Assembly: GCA_027886175.1 (NCBI GenBank)
Contig: JAJNNQ010000013.1
Span: 3,522,001 to 3,586,000, forward strand
DNA from: Phylloscopus collybita
Lineage: Eukaryota > Chordata > Aves > Passeriformes > Phylloscopidae
Length of the DNA stretch: 64,000 nucleotides
Direction of reading: 5' to 3'
How positions within the stretch are numbered: the stretch's first letter is position 1; every line of letters begins with the position of its first letter. A model generated the notes under the pieces. That model ran no database searches, had not been told where the DNA came from, and saw nothing but the letters and a program-made list of their open reading frames with translations. This document shows, piece after piece, positions 1 through 12,164 of the stretch. Position numbers and translations under genes: made by a program.

Positions 1-3000
1 TTTTTTTGGTAGCATGAAAAAATGCTAAATTTAGTTCTGCTATGTTTAGTAAATATAATCTCTTTCCAGAAAGCCTTTATTATATAACAGACCAGTGTTC
101 TACCCTTTGGCCCCTCATTCTTTCTCTAGCCTGATTGTTACATTCCCCCAGAAGACAACACACTTCTTGGCCTGGGACATCCATTTCCCTTCCCTTCCAA
201 AGGATTTAAATATTCTTGATGAATTAATTTTGAAATTTTATGGATACTGTTTTGCAATTACACAAGAAGAGGTCACAAATTAGAGACGGTGAGCTATATT
301 ACGGCTATGAGATCTTAGTGCTTCTATGTTCTTAGAATGCCAAAAACTACCAATGTGAACAAAGAAATTAAACAGGCAGGAGATAATTTTGATCTTTCGT
401 CACTAAAAACCAGGTAAGGGTTCACAAAGATCCATTAAGTTGCATTCATGAAAATTACAGGGAATAGAAGCATTCCACATTTATTCCTTGTTTTTACAAC
501 TCTTACATTACTTCTCTTGTGATCATATGTCATAGTCCTTTGAGATTACTATATATGCTTTGAAGCTATCAATACAAGTTTCACTAGCAAAATGCCCCAG
601 TAAAAGAAAAAAAAAACTCCTCAGTTCTTCGCTTTAGAAATAATGCATGGCCTTCGTTTTGTAATTGTCATTTAAAAATATGTGTATTTCCTGTTTACAT
701 TACCAAATGGCATGAAAAAGGACAAAATAGAAGAAAACAAGGTCAAAACGCTCTAGTGGCACTGTTGCCTCCAGCAAGAACCAGTCTGACGTCAAGAGAT
801 CAAACAGCAGCAAACACTCTATTTTCAGATATACTGCTGAAAGCAGTAATGAATACACACAAAGAAGTGTATTCCTCTTTTTCCCTTTAAAAGCATTGAT
901 GTTAACTACTCCTTAATGATTTTAAAGAATGATTACTCTGCTTTTTGTTCTTACAATTTGTCAGGTACACACTAAATCTTGAAAAGTTGAGAGAGAAAAA
1001 AAGCTCCTAAAATAGGGAAAACTGCTTTAAGTCCCTATGACACTCCTAAGACTTAGAGCAGTAACATCCCCAAACTACAGATATTATTGACTCAAACCAC
1101 AATCCAATACATTAACTATCTACCAATTAACAAAATGAGGGTTACACTCATTTTATTTATAATAGAATTTTTATAGTACTTTGTTTTAATTATAATATCT
1201 AAATGTCAGTGAGCTACATTTGGGTTTATTTGACAATAATTAAAAAAAGTATATTATATATTAGTAGAATATAATAACTTGTTTCTTACATCTCTGAATA
1301 ACTAGGATTGGCATCTAATCTGCTGTCCTGAACATTTGCTCTCTTTGTTAATCTTTTGGCAACAACTCCCTCAAAAAGTGTTGTATTAAATGAAAGATAG
1401 TGGAAAAGGTAAGGTAAAATAATGATGAAAGGTAAAAACAGTACATGGCTGTATACTGAAAACAAATTTTAAAAAAACTATAAACCCAAGAAAATGTCAG
1501 AAATAAATGTATCATTGGACTCAGCTACATCTCCCACGACATTTTAGTTTTACCAATCTTGCAACTTTGTACAATTCTCATATAATAGCATTTGCAATTT
1601 TAGATTAAATAAAACTAATTTCAAAAGACAAATTAACACCTTGATCCTGCATTTCTGATATAGTCACCATTGCTGGCTAAAGCTTTTTGTTATTTCCTGT
1701 GCTTCAGGAACAATTATCCCATCTTAGAGCAGTTCCACTCATATTGGAAACAATGGGAAGCATTAGTCATTTTGCAGAAGTGTATCTTTGCTGAGGGCAA
1801 CTGTGGCTTCAATCCCATTGAGAGCAATAGGAGGTACCAGCAATTTTGGAAAAAGGACATTGTCTATGGAATACGCTGTAGGAGAACATTATTCATCAGC
1901 TCTTGCTGAATGAGAAAATTTAAGTTCTGGAGAACAACAGAAAAAGAAAATCTTCAAGGCCTTAAAAATCTTTTAGACACAGGATTTTAGTATAGAGTGT
2001 AGGGAATAGATCCTCTGTTAGTAAGGTCTTCAGCCAACATTCAGATAAAGAAATAACATATTTTTGTAATACACTGACATTCCTAACAGACAAATCTTTA
2101 CACTTAGTTTAAGTCAAACTGCTCAACATTCATGCAGTGGAAAATTGGAACTACCATTTTTGTGCCCCAAACTCTTTGTGGAAATTTTAGCGTGGTTTTG
2201 TTCATTTGTTCTCTAGTAGCACTTTCTAAAGCAAATAGTGACTGAAGAATCCTACAGAACAACAGGTGAAAGTGATCTTCTTAAAACAGTACTCTCTATC
2301 ATTTGTGTAAAATATACTTAATATATCTGCAGCTGACATTCTAACTGAGGTCAATATAAAATGTCTTGGAAAACTATATTAGATTGAATTATCCACCTCC
2401 TCCTGCCACCCTTTTACTGTCTCTCATTCCTGTGGCTGCAGACAAACCTTTCCAGAAGAAAAGGTTTCTTCTGAACCTTCCCCTGCTGCTAGCTGCTGAA
2501 GAATCTGAAGACATTCATATTGATTTGACTGACCTAAAATAGAGGCACAGCCTTCGTTGCTTTAAAAATGCTTATGGCACATAATTTTTCAATGATTTTG
2601 CAAAACTGATTTTTGAAACAGTCCTGATTCAGAGTATGAAAATTCAGAGCTCATGAAGATAAATGTATGCCAAAATTGCTGAAATTTCAGACTTACAGTT
2701 GTTTTAACGGAACCGAATGAATCCATTTAACCCTGACCAAAATTGCCACTAGGCTACAGGATGAAAGCACCTACAGTGTTGTCATTTTTTCTGTATTACA
2801 CACAGTAGGTTTTACTTCCAGTAGTTCATACAGCAAAATAGCACCAGCAACACCTCATACTCACTTTACTCTTACAAAGAATTACCTACAGAAGCTTCTC
2901 TATTCGTATGGGATATTGACCATATGTTGGATTATCTCCCTTGTTCTTTGTGCAAGAAAATGTTCTTACTCACTCTGGGCAATGGGGTTTTGTACATTTT

Positions 3001-3597
3001 TTGCCCTTCTCTGAATTGTCACAGTAGATATACAGATCCTGGAGGACAATAGTATCTGAATAGTATCTGTGCACTGTGCAAAGACTTTTAAAAAGTAATG
3101 CTGATGAGAAATTTCAACCACACATCGTTTTAATAATGTAAAAAGGCACTCTCACTCCAGAATACAGGGTGTGTTTTGGAAAGACATGAAGAGCTCATAT
3201 GAAATAATTTTAACAGAAACTCTAAACCTGAAGCTGAAGATCATATGACCAAATACAGACCCCCAACAAGTACAATTTTAAAACAGCAGGGTTTAAGATT
3301 AATACAGTATTTGTACTTGGGAAAAGTTTTTTTTTTTACTTAACAATTTTCTGTTCTATTAAATATTTTACAAAGGAGTAAAAATGTCATAATCAGTGGA
3401 ATACAAATGGTTCACATAAATTTTGTTGCAAATTAAAAGAATTAACTATACATCATGTCAAATAAAGAAGAAATCTGTAAGGAACATTCTGATGAAGAGC
3501 TTACATTAAATACCAAAATTTCCATAACAGGAGTATAAAGGAGATTATTGCACAAAAAGTAGCAACCTCCCCTCCTCCCAAACCCAAACAAAAAAAC
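1..3597. other. Unique AT-rich non-coding DNA
   Basis: No repeat family, RNA gene or plausible exon is recognised here. Open frames are short (under 80 codons), in AT-rich sequence, and none has a recognisable motif. A 12-base T run lies near 3327-3338. The stretch reads as ordinary vertebrate intergenic or intronic sequence. Confidence 0.6.
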
Positions 3598-3608
3598 AAA
3601 AAACCCCA

Positions 3609-3637
3609 AAACAACAACAACAACAACAACAACAACA
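3609..3637. repeat. (CAA)n microsatellite
   Basis: About nine uninterrupted CAA/ACA units. They are preceded by an A/C-rich stretch (about 3575-3608) that includes an A6C4 run. On the minus strand this reads as poly-valine or poly-cysteine in short open frames, which are artefacts of the repeat and not genes. Confidence 0.95.
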
Positions 3638-3640
3638 AAA

Positions 3641-5970
3641 ATTGGAGGGATCAGAATTAAAAAAAAGTACATTTATTACGGAAAAAAATACAATCCCAAT
3701 TGGACATTGTCCATTATAATCTTTTACCTTAGAATTTGCTATAAAAACACTCAAAGAAAAAGGAAGGAAGACAACCCTACTGTACAGTTGTGACAGAAGC
3801 TGCCTTTTCTCCATCTGCCCAGGATCTAGTGGGATTACACACCTTTCTCCTCTATTCAGGACCTAGGTACTGTTTACAAGCCTGAACGTCAATTATTAGA
3901 GAAACATCAGAAGTGTCAATTTTTGGGGTTTTTTTCCTATCTTCAGGATAGGTTTTTTTTTTAAAGTTAAGCAATTTCATGCTTACGATTACGTACATTT
4001 ATTGGAAATATGTGCTAAATTTTGATTAAGCTACATTTTCAGATATGTGAATGTTAAAAAAAACCCTCATTCCTTTTAGTATAAAGTAGATAAAAGAACA
4101 CCAGCATAGAAAAGAATGTTTTTGACTAAATTAGGAGATGTAGCTGAGTTCAACAACAGTCAACCTCTTCAATGAGAGAAGGAAACAAGCAGTGACTTTT
4201 AAAGGCTGTAATTTACAGTTAAAATCAACTATATAAATGGAAAATGTGATACAACATGAAGTTCAACATAAAGTTGTTCAGTGCATATAATTACACCAAT
4301 TACATTTAGAAATTGTATTTACTTGCCAAGAAAGAAATAAGAAATTAAAAGGCAATTGTATAAAGTGACACCACACAACCTTCTCATTCAATCTTACTGA
4401 ATATAGAATTACAGCAAGATAATATTTTAAATACTTCAAAAGTAAGGCCATCAACTTCTAATTCAAAACACTCGCAAAATAAAACATGCAATTTTCATGC
4501 TCTGTGATTCTCAGTGGGCAACAAAAACATTTAGCTATTATAAGAAGTCTTTTGAGTTGTGATATACTGGTTTCAGATGAATCTAGAAAGGGAGGTCAAT
4601 GACACCTTCTTGATACAATTACTAAAATTAATTTCTTTTGCCAATTTTCAAACAAAAGCACCTTATGGATTGTGGATCAAATTAATTTTTCAGGAATGTC
4701 TGAAGAATTACAATATCCTTACTTCAGGTTCACTGAAGGGTGGTATTTCAATAGATCAGAGAGGGAGATGAGAGAGTGATATACCCTGGCTGTATAGGAT
4801 CAGATTTTCAAAGCTGTGTGGATGTTTATCTCTTCTTTAGATACACTGTCAATGATTTTAACAATCTCTTCAAGTCTGAAACTATGAAGGTAAAGACAGA
4901 AGAAAAGTACATCCAAAATTATATTGAGAATGTGTAACATATCATATTCAAAATTACTTGAGAATAAAAAATTTGCTTCTGCATGCCAAAACAGCTTTGC
5001 ATCTTCTGTTTAAAATCTAATTTTTCAAAAGTACCAATTCCTAGCTGCCTATATCTTGATACACATAAATGTAAGTATTTCTTTTTGAATGGCTACCCAA
5101 TAAAACTCAAAATCAAAAGTAAGGTATATCCAGTTACACTCATCTGTAAGGTCTATGACTTCTCAATGAAAGCATATAGAAACCAAGACCTGTATTATAG
5201 CAGACATGACAAGTGATTTTGACAGATTATTATCTGGACACAACCATTAGGAAACAACATTTTATTCAAGTTCTATAGCATACCAATGTCTCTTTCAATG
5301 TTTGGTTATTTTTCAAATTACAGCATTATGAAACATTCTAGTCTACATCCTGGTCTAAGATTATCACATACTGACAATCTAAAGAAGGAAAACCAACTAA
5401 AACTAAAAGAATTCAACTAAAGAAAATATTTAAATATTCTCAAAGATGGAATTGTTCTAGTCTTTATTTTTGTTTCTGAAATTAAATTTCTGAGTAAAGG
5501 TGGGTTTTGAAGGCCAAATTTTGAAATTTCAGAAGTTTTTAAAGGAGATTTTTTGACATAAAATCCAACAGAAATCTTTGTCTGTACTCCAAACCAGAAA
5601 ATGCACCAAAATTAACATTTTTTTCATAGAGAAATATATCTGTGTCACTCTTACACATTTCAATACAGAACGCTTTGATGAAAAAAATCCCGAGTTCAAC
5701 ATTTAGGGCTTCCCCCCTGTTTAGTTTGCTCTTCATCAGAAATACTGAGAACAGACTGGACTGGTCATGTTACTACATGATCCAGAAATCCTTTGTGCCA
5801 CAGACAGATAACAAGAAACACTTTCATTTTTTTTTCCCCCAATAAAAGAGAGAAGTTGTTTCAGGAATAATAACACCTGCGTTTTTCAAAAAATTCTGTT
5901 TCTGTCACCAGTAAGTCATGAAGCAGAGAAGAATTACAATACAAAAGAGGAGTAGATGCCATTGCCATAT
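3641..5970. other. Unique AT-rich non-coding DNA
   Basis: No recognisable repeat or gene. It contains a minus-sense A4C-type tract near 3922-3935 (GGGG followed by a T run) and several short open frames of no recognised family. Confidence 0.55.
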
Positions 5971-5974
5971 TCCC

Positions 5975-6062
5975 TGAAGGTGATATTGAGGTAATGGGGA
6001 TAGATTAGATGACCTTTGGAGCTCACTTCTAACCTTATTTCCTACAGACTATGATATCTTCA
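5975..6062 (+). mobile_element. CR1 LINE, 3'-terminal fragment
   Basis: The segment around 6005-6060 (TAGATGACCTTTGGAGCTCA, then TTCTAACCTT, then a CTATGATATCT-like end) matches the conserved avian CR1 3' end, whose usual form is TAGATGACCTT...AGGTCCCTTCCAACC...ATTCTATGATTCTATG. It is read on the plus strand. Only about 90 bases survive, as expected for a heavily 5'-truncated LINE. The ATTCTATG terminal repeat is reduced to one degenerate unit, which suggests age. Confidence 0.75.
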
Positions 6063-7397
6063 CCAAGTTCCAGAGAGAAGGCAGATAAGAGCTGATTTCT
6101 TTGGGGAGGTATTAGTTAGACTACAACCACAACAAAATCGCTGCAAGAGTAAGTGGATATATCATTCCACATAACAAAAGTACTGACATTTCCACGGAGA
6201 CAAAGTCTAAGAAAGACATTTCAGAAAATAACAGAACCTATCAGGTCATATGAGTTAGGGATACCTGAATTTTTGTCTTGTATTCGAGCTGTTTAATGTT
6301 GTCAGTTATTAATTTTTGGCTGATATAAAGATGAGGTTTGGGGATTTGTAACTTTTCAGCAGCTTAGTTTTCAGACACAGCAAAACTAATCAAAAGCTTT
6401 GGAAAAGTACTCATTTTACCTAACAGAATAATTACTCAGTCCAGTACAGCAATTAATAGATCTCTAGTGCTGATGTGGGCTCTGCGCAAGCTCCCTCCCA
6501 TGTTTGCTGTGGAAGGATTTTGTGTATTGAGTAAAAGAAGTATAACTTCTGTCTTTACAAGTTTAACAGAGTTTAGTGATCTGACTTTGGCTAGCCATCC
6601 TCTAGACATTCCTTACAACCTTTGTCTTCAAAACCCCTGATGCCAGAAACTTACTTGAACGTAATCCTCTGTGAAGACATATTTTCTCTCTCCGGGCTGA
6701 TACATCAGTCTTACCCAAATTGGAATGACTTTCTCCTCTTGATATGAGAGAGTCCTTGTGAAGGTATGGTCAAGCATGGAAAATAGCTCCAGAGGCTGTC
6801 ACTTTTAGAAAGAGGCCATGCTATTGAATTTATATACCTCTGAAATTGTTCTTAAAGTGAGAAGCCTGTGGCAATTTAATTGTTCCTTATTTAAACTACA
6901 ATTGAATACAGAAAAGTTATATTGCCCCAAAAGTTTTAAGTCGGTTTTGCTGCAGGTTGTTCACTGGAAAATGTATTATCTTTTCTGTTCAGCAATTTTG
7001 CTTTACCCATTCATAAGATTGATATGGTCCAGAAATATCTGTTGTTTTGAACAGCTTTATGACACTTTAATGGTAACACCTTCTTAGAGCATATGAGTAG
7101 ATAAGCTAATACCTCTGTATTATACTGATACAATTGATATTCTTAGAATATGATAAGGTAAAAAACCTGCAAGCAGTGATAAAGCTATGGCAGTAAGGAG
7201 AAATGCCCTTTCTGCCCATTCCAGCACAGCTCCACCAGATGTTGCCAGAAATTGCCAGCTTGCTTGCTTTTGTGGCTAATACTTTGCATGCTGCTTAGGC
7301 CACCAGTGACCATACAACATATTTCACTATCACACAGATGTTTTATTAGTGGATCAAGCTTTCTGAAAGGTGACTCAATTGCTTAAAAAGATCAACT

Positions 7398-7422
7398 ATT
7401 ACCCCTGCCTGACAGGGGTAAT
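7398..7422. repeat. Perfect 10-bp inverted repeat (hairpin)
   Basis: ATTACCCCTG (7398-7407) and CAGGGGTAAT (7413-7422) are exact reverse complements separated by CCTGA. No poly(T) or known structured RNA context was noted. One or so such stems is expected by chance in 64 kb. Confidence 0.9.
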
Positions 7423-8341
7423 AAAACTTAGAGCCCTATTCAGGAATTTATGTGAATTTCATTGAATCATGACCTAATGATATCTTCACTTAAGACATGA
7501 AAAAGGGCAAAATAAAGACGTGAAATAAAGGCTGGTGTTTTATTCTCTGTGCAGCACTTACAGGGAATGCTTGTCTACAGATTAACTGTGAACTGCTGCA
7601 ATTGAAGGAGAACCTTCTCCAGCAACACTGAAGGAGACAGCTTTTGTTAAAGCCACCTCGGTATAAAAATAAGGGGATAGGAAGAAAATTACTCAGGGCA
7701 GAAAGCTCACAAAACACCCTGGTTTAGAACAAATACACAGCCAGCCTGATGCAAAGGCAGACAGATGAGGAGGAATGTTGTGAATTGAAATGAGGAGCTG
7801 CTGTGCAATGGTTTTACCTTGCAGTGCATAACCCTCCCTTTACAAAGTAATGTAGGCTCCATGTGTTTGAACCTGACTCCTCAGAACTAGATCGATTCCT
7901 AGTTGTCGGGCCTTCCTGCTGTCGCCTGTTGTGCAGTCTGTTTCCCTGATTTTCTTTTGTGTTTTGCCTCTCCAACTACAAACCTTGGATGTGCTCTCAT
8001 ATTCCTTACCCGCAGGAGGCAGGACTCTATTCATTGCAAATATCACCACACGCCGATATATTTAAGTTATGATCTTTAAACCCTGAAAATGCCTTGCTAT
8101 CTTATCCAGACAAATAACCTTCTAGTACTTATTCTTTCACTATTGCTTTCAGGGGAAACAACACCCGCCCACTTTCCTCTGTTATAACTCTTCCAAGTTC
8201 ATGCCAAGCCTTCAACAGAAAAACTCTTCCCACACATTTGACAACTTTGCGTAAACAAAGCACATCTTGCATCACTCCACAGCTATTTTCAACCACTTAC
8301 TTGCAGCCATCTAGAGAAGAAATGGCAGTTCCCACGACACC

Positions 8342-8365
8342 ATATCACCTGATGTGAGGTGATAT
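8342..8365. repeat. Perfect 9-bp inverted repeat (hairpin)
   Basis: ATATCACCT and AGGTGATAT flank a 6-base loop (GATGTG). It lies about 15-20 bases before the 3' end of the minus-strand CR1 copy at 8375-8690. It is probably a chance structure. Confidence 0.85.
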
Positions 8366-8374
8366 TTCTGTGGT

Positions 8375-8690
8375 ATTTCTATCAGAGAAATATAGAAGGG
8401 TTTGGGTTGGAAGGGGCCTTAAAAAATCCTCTTCTTCCAACCCCACTGCCATGGACAGAGACATCTTCCACTAAACCAGGTTGCTCAGAGCCCCATCAAA
8501 CCTGGTCTTGAATATTTCCAGGAATGAGACATTCACAGCTTCTCTGGGCAACCCATTCCTGTGCCTCCCCACCTATACAGTAAAGAATTTCTTCCTAATA
8601 TCTAATCTAAACCTGCTCTCTCTCTCAGTTTGAACCCATGTATCCCCATATTTGCTTCCCTGCACATACAAAACTATCTGGTTCTGTAAT
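8375..8690 (-). mobile_element. CR1 LINE, 3' portion, minus strand
   Basis: Read on the plus strand, this is the reverse complement of the avian CR1 3' region. GGGTTTGGGTTGGAAGGGGC (8400-8419) is followed by TTCCAACCCC, GCCATGGACAGAGACATCTT, CCAGGTTGCTCAGAGCCCCA, TCTCTGGGCAACCCATTCCT, and TTTCTTCCTAATATCTAATC. These blocks are in the order expected of a CR1 tail in reverse, covering the 3' UTR and the very end of ORF2. The low-coordinate edge is the true 3' end (a degraded AGAATATAGAA-type repeat). The other edge fades after about 8680, where the copy is 5'-truncated. The good match suggests a moderately young avian copy. Confidence 0.93.
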
Positions 8691-9256
8691 ACCATTTTAT
8701 ATAATAATTTTTAATCTTCTTTTAAACAATGTCAACAGGTTGTAATTATCTTCTGGTAAACAGTCTCAGGGAAGCCTACCATAAGTCCAACAAGTAGTCT
8801 ACCTTTCTTCTAGCAAACAAGTGCAACAACATGAGTGCCTCTTTTGGGGTAAAAATGGGGAAAACTGCAATTTCTTGCCCTTCTTGGCAATTTGGGTGGT
8901 GTGTTCAGCATTTGTGACAGTTATTGACAACTGCTGTACATTATTGTTAATGTGAAAACAGAATGAAGTGTTTCTAGAAAATTTCTTAGATTTATCTATT
9001 TGTAGATAGTTTTCAGATATTAATTGAACACTTCAGAGAAAGCTATTTGCCAATAAAAAAAAAAACCCGTTTGGGGGAAGAACTTTTCAATACACCAAAT
9101 GGAAAGCCACACAACTGTGAGCTGCCAGTCTTAATCATCTCCCACTGACTTTTACTGCACCTTGTTCTGGCATATAGCCCATATTTTACCAGTGAACAGA
9201 AAATAGCATCTTAATCTGTTACATGCATGTCATATTGCATGTAATAAGATAAAACA

Positions 9257-9287
9257 TTTTTTTTATATATATATATACACACACACA
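9257..9287. repeat. T8(TA)7(CA)5 compound microsatellite
   Basis: A T run passes directly into alternating TA and then alternating CA. This is a common vertebrate compound dinucleotide repeat. It could form Z-DNA-like or cruciform structure, but nothing else suggests a function. Confidence 0.95.
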
Positions 9288-9733
9288 TGTTATTTATACA
9301 CACAAACCTTTGAATTTACCTTAGGGAATTTTCAGAAATGCTATATAAACATGACAAATCAAGAAATCTTCTAAAATGCATATTAAAAGCACATATGAAT
9401 TAGTGCTTTAGAAGTGATTTCTCTATGCTCACAGATTTAACAGTGCATTGCCAGGCTTAGATAACACTGACGTAAGCTCAATAGTTAGTACATTGGCTAA
9501 TGCCAACTCACACAGACAGGAATTCAGGGCAATCATCCAGCCCCAAAGGAGGATAGATGTGGAAGAGTTTTGCCTGCCAAATTAGTAGTGTCTCTGATAC
9601 AAGCACATGAGGTGACAGAAAGGACACTCCACTGACATGCATCACCTTTACTGGGGTAAAAACTTCCCTGTCAACAAAATTTTCTCTGCCAATTACTTAT
9701 GCTGCATTTTATAGAGCTATGCGGCACAAATTT

Positions 9734-9747
9734 AAAAAAAAAAAAAA
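9734..9747. repeat. A14 homopolymer
   Basis: Fourteen consecutive A residues with no recognised retroelement immediately upstream. Confidence 0.95.
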
Positions 9748-10435
9748 TGTAGAGAAGAAGAAACACAAGCCAGGGCTTTTCACTTTCAAAATAAACCAGA
9801 ATTTCTACATAAAGACATAAAGAGGGACATAACAATCTATACTATGTAACTCCTTCCTCTGTCTCTTTAAGCTGAATTCTCCTGGAGCTAAGGAATGAGG
9901 GATTTTTTCTTTTGGAAAAGTGATGCCAAATTCATTGTTGTGTTCATTATCTGTTTTTAAGTAAAAGATATTTTAATAATTTGCAGAGAATTTTACTTCT
10001 GTGTCATTTAGCGAGGCCATGGTGACTAAATTGTGCAAACAGTGAAGCAAAATGGGAAGATTTATGACATATCCTTCAAGTACCAAAAAATTGCACAAGA
10101 ATGGCTTTTCGCAATGTTTTCCTGGGTGTCAAAAATAATTCAGCCAATCTCATGAATAATTTTTACACAAGATGTTACTGAAAGATTAAAACTGTTGTGA
10201 TATCCAGGGTGTGAAAGTTAACTTAGTTCACTCACAACAAATCTTCTTTAAGATGATGTAATCCAGTACTGATTCTCCTAATTGCTTAGCCACAGGCCAT
10301 AAATGTGTCAGTTCTCTCTTCTTGATTGCTACTGTAGTACAGTGATAAAACCAGTAGAATACAGTGGCTGATTAATGCTTTGGTCACTGGTCACCTGCGT
10401 TAAAGCAGACTAAAAGTTGTTGAAAGGTCATATTT

Positions 10436-10862
10436 GCAATTGAAGTTAAAGAAAGAAGGACAATGCTGGTCTTTGCTTGACAACCCTTTCTGTGAGGAAA
10501 TTCTTCCTGTTGTCCAACATAAACCTCCCCTGGCACAGCTTGAGGTCATTTCCTTTCATGCTGTCACCTGCTATCTGGGAGAGGAGGCCAGCCCCCACCT
10601 GGCCACAACCTCCTTTCATGGAGTTGTAGAGGGTGATAAGGTCACCCCTGAGCCTCCTCCTCTCCAGGCTAAACAATTCCAACTTCTTCAGCTGCTCATA
10701 GGCCTTACTCTTTACACCCTTCTTCAGCTCTGTTACATTCTCTGGACATGCTCCAGCTCCTCAATGTCTTTCTTGTAGTGAAGGGCCCAGAACTGAACGC
10801 TGCACTCCATGTGTGGCCTCACCAGTGTCAGGTACAGAGGAAGAATCACTTTCCTAATCCTG
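10436..10862 (-). mobile_element. CR1 LINE ORF2 C-terminal fragment, minus strand
   Basis: On the minus strand, 10446-10682 encodes a frame beginning [20 protein letters not shown] and continuing through KLCQGRF and RKNFLTERVVK. This is the conserved C-terminal end of avian CR1 ORF2 (usual form [20 protein letters not shown]...RKNFFTERVVKHWN). Upstream in the sense direction (10683-10862) the DNA matches the preceding CR1 segment: LVRPH.E, then [17 protein letters not shown], then frameshifts. After ERVVK the match decays, so the 3' end is missing. CR1 copies normally keep the 3' end, so this one is 3'-truncated or was cut later. It has no function as it stands. Confidence 0.92.
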
Positions 10863-12160
10863 ACCTCTTTCCTCCAATAATATAAACTGATACAATTAAA
10901 GAAAACCTAAAATAGACAAAAATGTCTGGGCACAAGGTACCCTTCCTCAGGATTCACCACTTATGAAAGAATTACAGCTGATGAGGACTAAGATCTCTAA
11001 TGTTTTCCTGATAACATGTTTATTTCTTTTGCTTGAGGTCTCTTTTTTAATGATAGCTCACAGAGCTAACCAAACCCGTGTGGTGGAAGGGAGGGTTTAC
11101 AGTCTCGAAGCAGAATCTGGGTCCATTGTTATCAGTGTTTCAGTCTGACTGTGCTTGCTCAGTATCTTTATGGTGCTCAGGTGTGCACCCATTTCTGTCA
11201 CCTGCTTACAGATAAATCCACAACGATAAAACCGTGATTTCCAGTATACTACTGCACTGCTGTTCTATGCTCAATCTTTTCAGACCAGTGACGTTCCATG
11301 AATAAGAGGTATGGGCTTGTCTTGGAAATAAACCCCAACATTATCTACATCACTGCCAAGCTGGAAGCAAATGATCCTAAGTAGTCATGGATTACTATCC
11401 GTGGCAGTATGGATCAAAATGGGTTTCTCACTGTTAGGTGCAACAGACAATCAAGCCATGCTGCTGAACAGGATGACTAGCCCACACAACCTCCTATCTC
11501 TAAGGTGAAGGGGAGAAAAAAAGTCCCAACTTCTCAGCAGGGATTGATCTCATTTGACATATGTGAACAACATGCGACTGCTAGTTCTAAAAGTTCATGA
11601 AATTCCTAAAACTATATTAAAATGCCTTAATAGAAAAACCATTAAGAGAGTCAACATTGGAAAGTTACAAATTAAACTTCATCATGAAGATCAAGAGAGA
11701 CTGATGGTGGAACTAAAAGTTGGGGAATTCAAAAGTCAAGCCATGGTGAGGCAACACATTCAGTACAAAAAATGATGGCATACAACCCAAACTCAAAGAC
11801 AGATCTGATATTTTTAAAAGGCCAATTTCATAATGTGGAAATAATTCTAAGCTAAATCAGACTGAGAAAATAATTTGAACCCAGAAATGGTCACATGAAA
11901 TGAAAGCTTTTTAGAATTCTTATTTCTAATGCCCATAAATCCTTTCTTTTCAAATCTAAGAAAAATCTACACTAATTTAATAAAAAAAAAACAGTTTAAA
12001 ATTCTAGTATTTGAAGATATTGAAGCCAGGAAATGTATCAAGTTTAGTTGAGGAGCAAATAGATGAAAAAAGAAATCAATTGTTGGAAGATTTAAGGATA
12101 ATTTAAATGAGTTTCAAGACATGGCAGGAACAACAGAGGATCTATAAATCGTATCCGTCA
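10863..12160. other. Unassigned non-coding DNA upstream of an ancient LINE
   Basis: No family is recognised with confidence. A 73-codon open frame at 11554-11775 (plus strand) is lysine-rich and hydrophilic (MTYVNNMRLLVLKVHEIPKT at its start) with no known domain. It could be chance, or the decayed 5' part of the LINE that becomes recognisable near 12165. Between 11950 and 12160 the sequence may be ORF2-derived, but this cannot be shown by eye. Confidence 0.4.
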
Positions 12161-12164
12161 CCAA

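Larger units (their letters stand above)
6063..8370. other. Unique non-coding DNA with two short hairpins
   Basis: No repeat family or gene recognised. Two perfect inverted repeats are present, at 7398-7422 and 8342-8365. Open frames on both strands between 7490 and 8049 have no recognisable domain and overlap one another, so they are not called. Confidence 0.55.
8695..10435. other. Unique AT-rich non-coding DNA with simple repeats
   Basis: The stretch holds a T8(TA)n(CA)n microsatellite at 9257-9287 and an A14 run at 9734-9747. Nothing else is recognised, and no plausible exon is seen. Confidence 0.55.

Noticed and set aside
3442..3814. Minus-strand frames with Val or Cys runs
   Set aside because: The runs come from translating the CAA microsatellite in two frames.
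10434..10778. 114-codon plus-strand frame
   Set aside because: It is the antisense shadow of the minus-strand CR1 ORF2 fragment.
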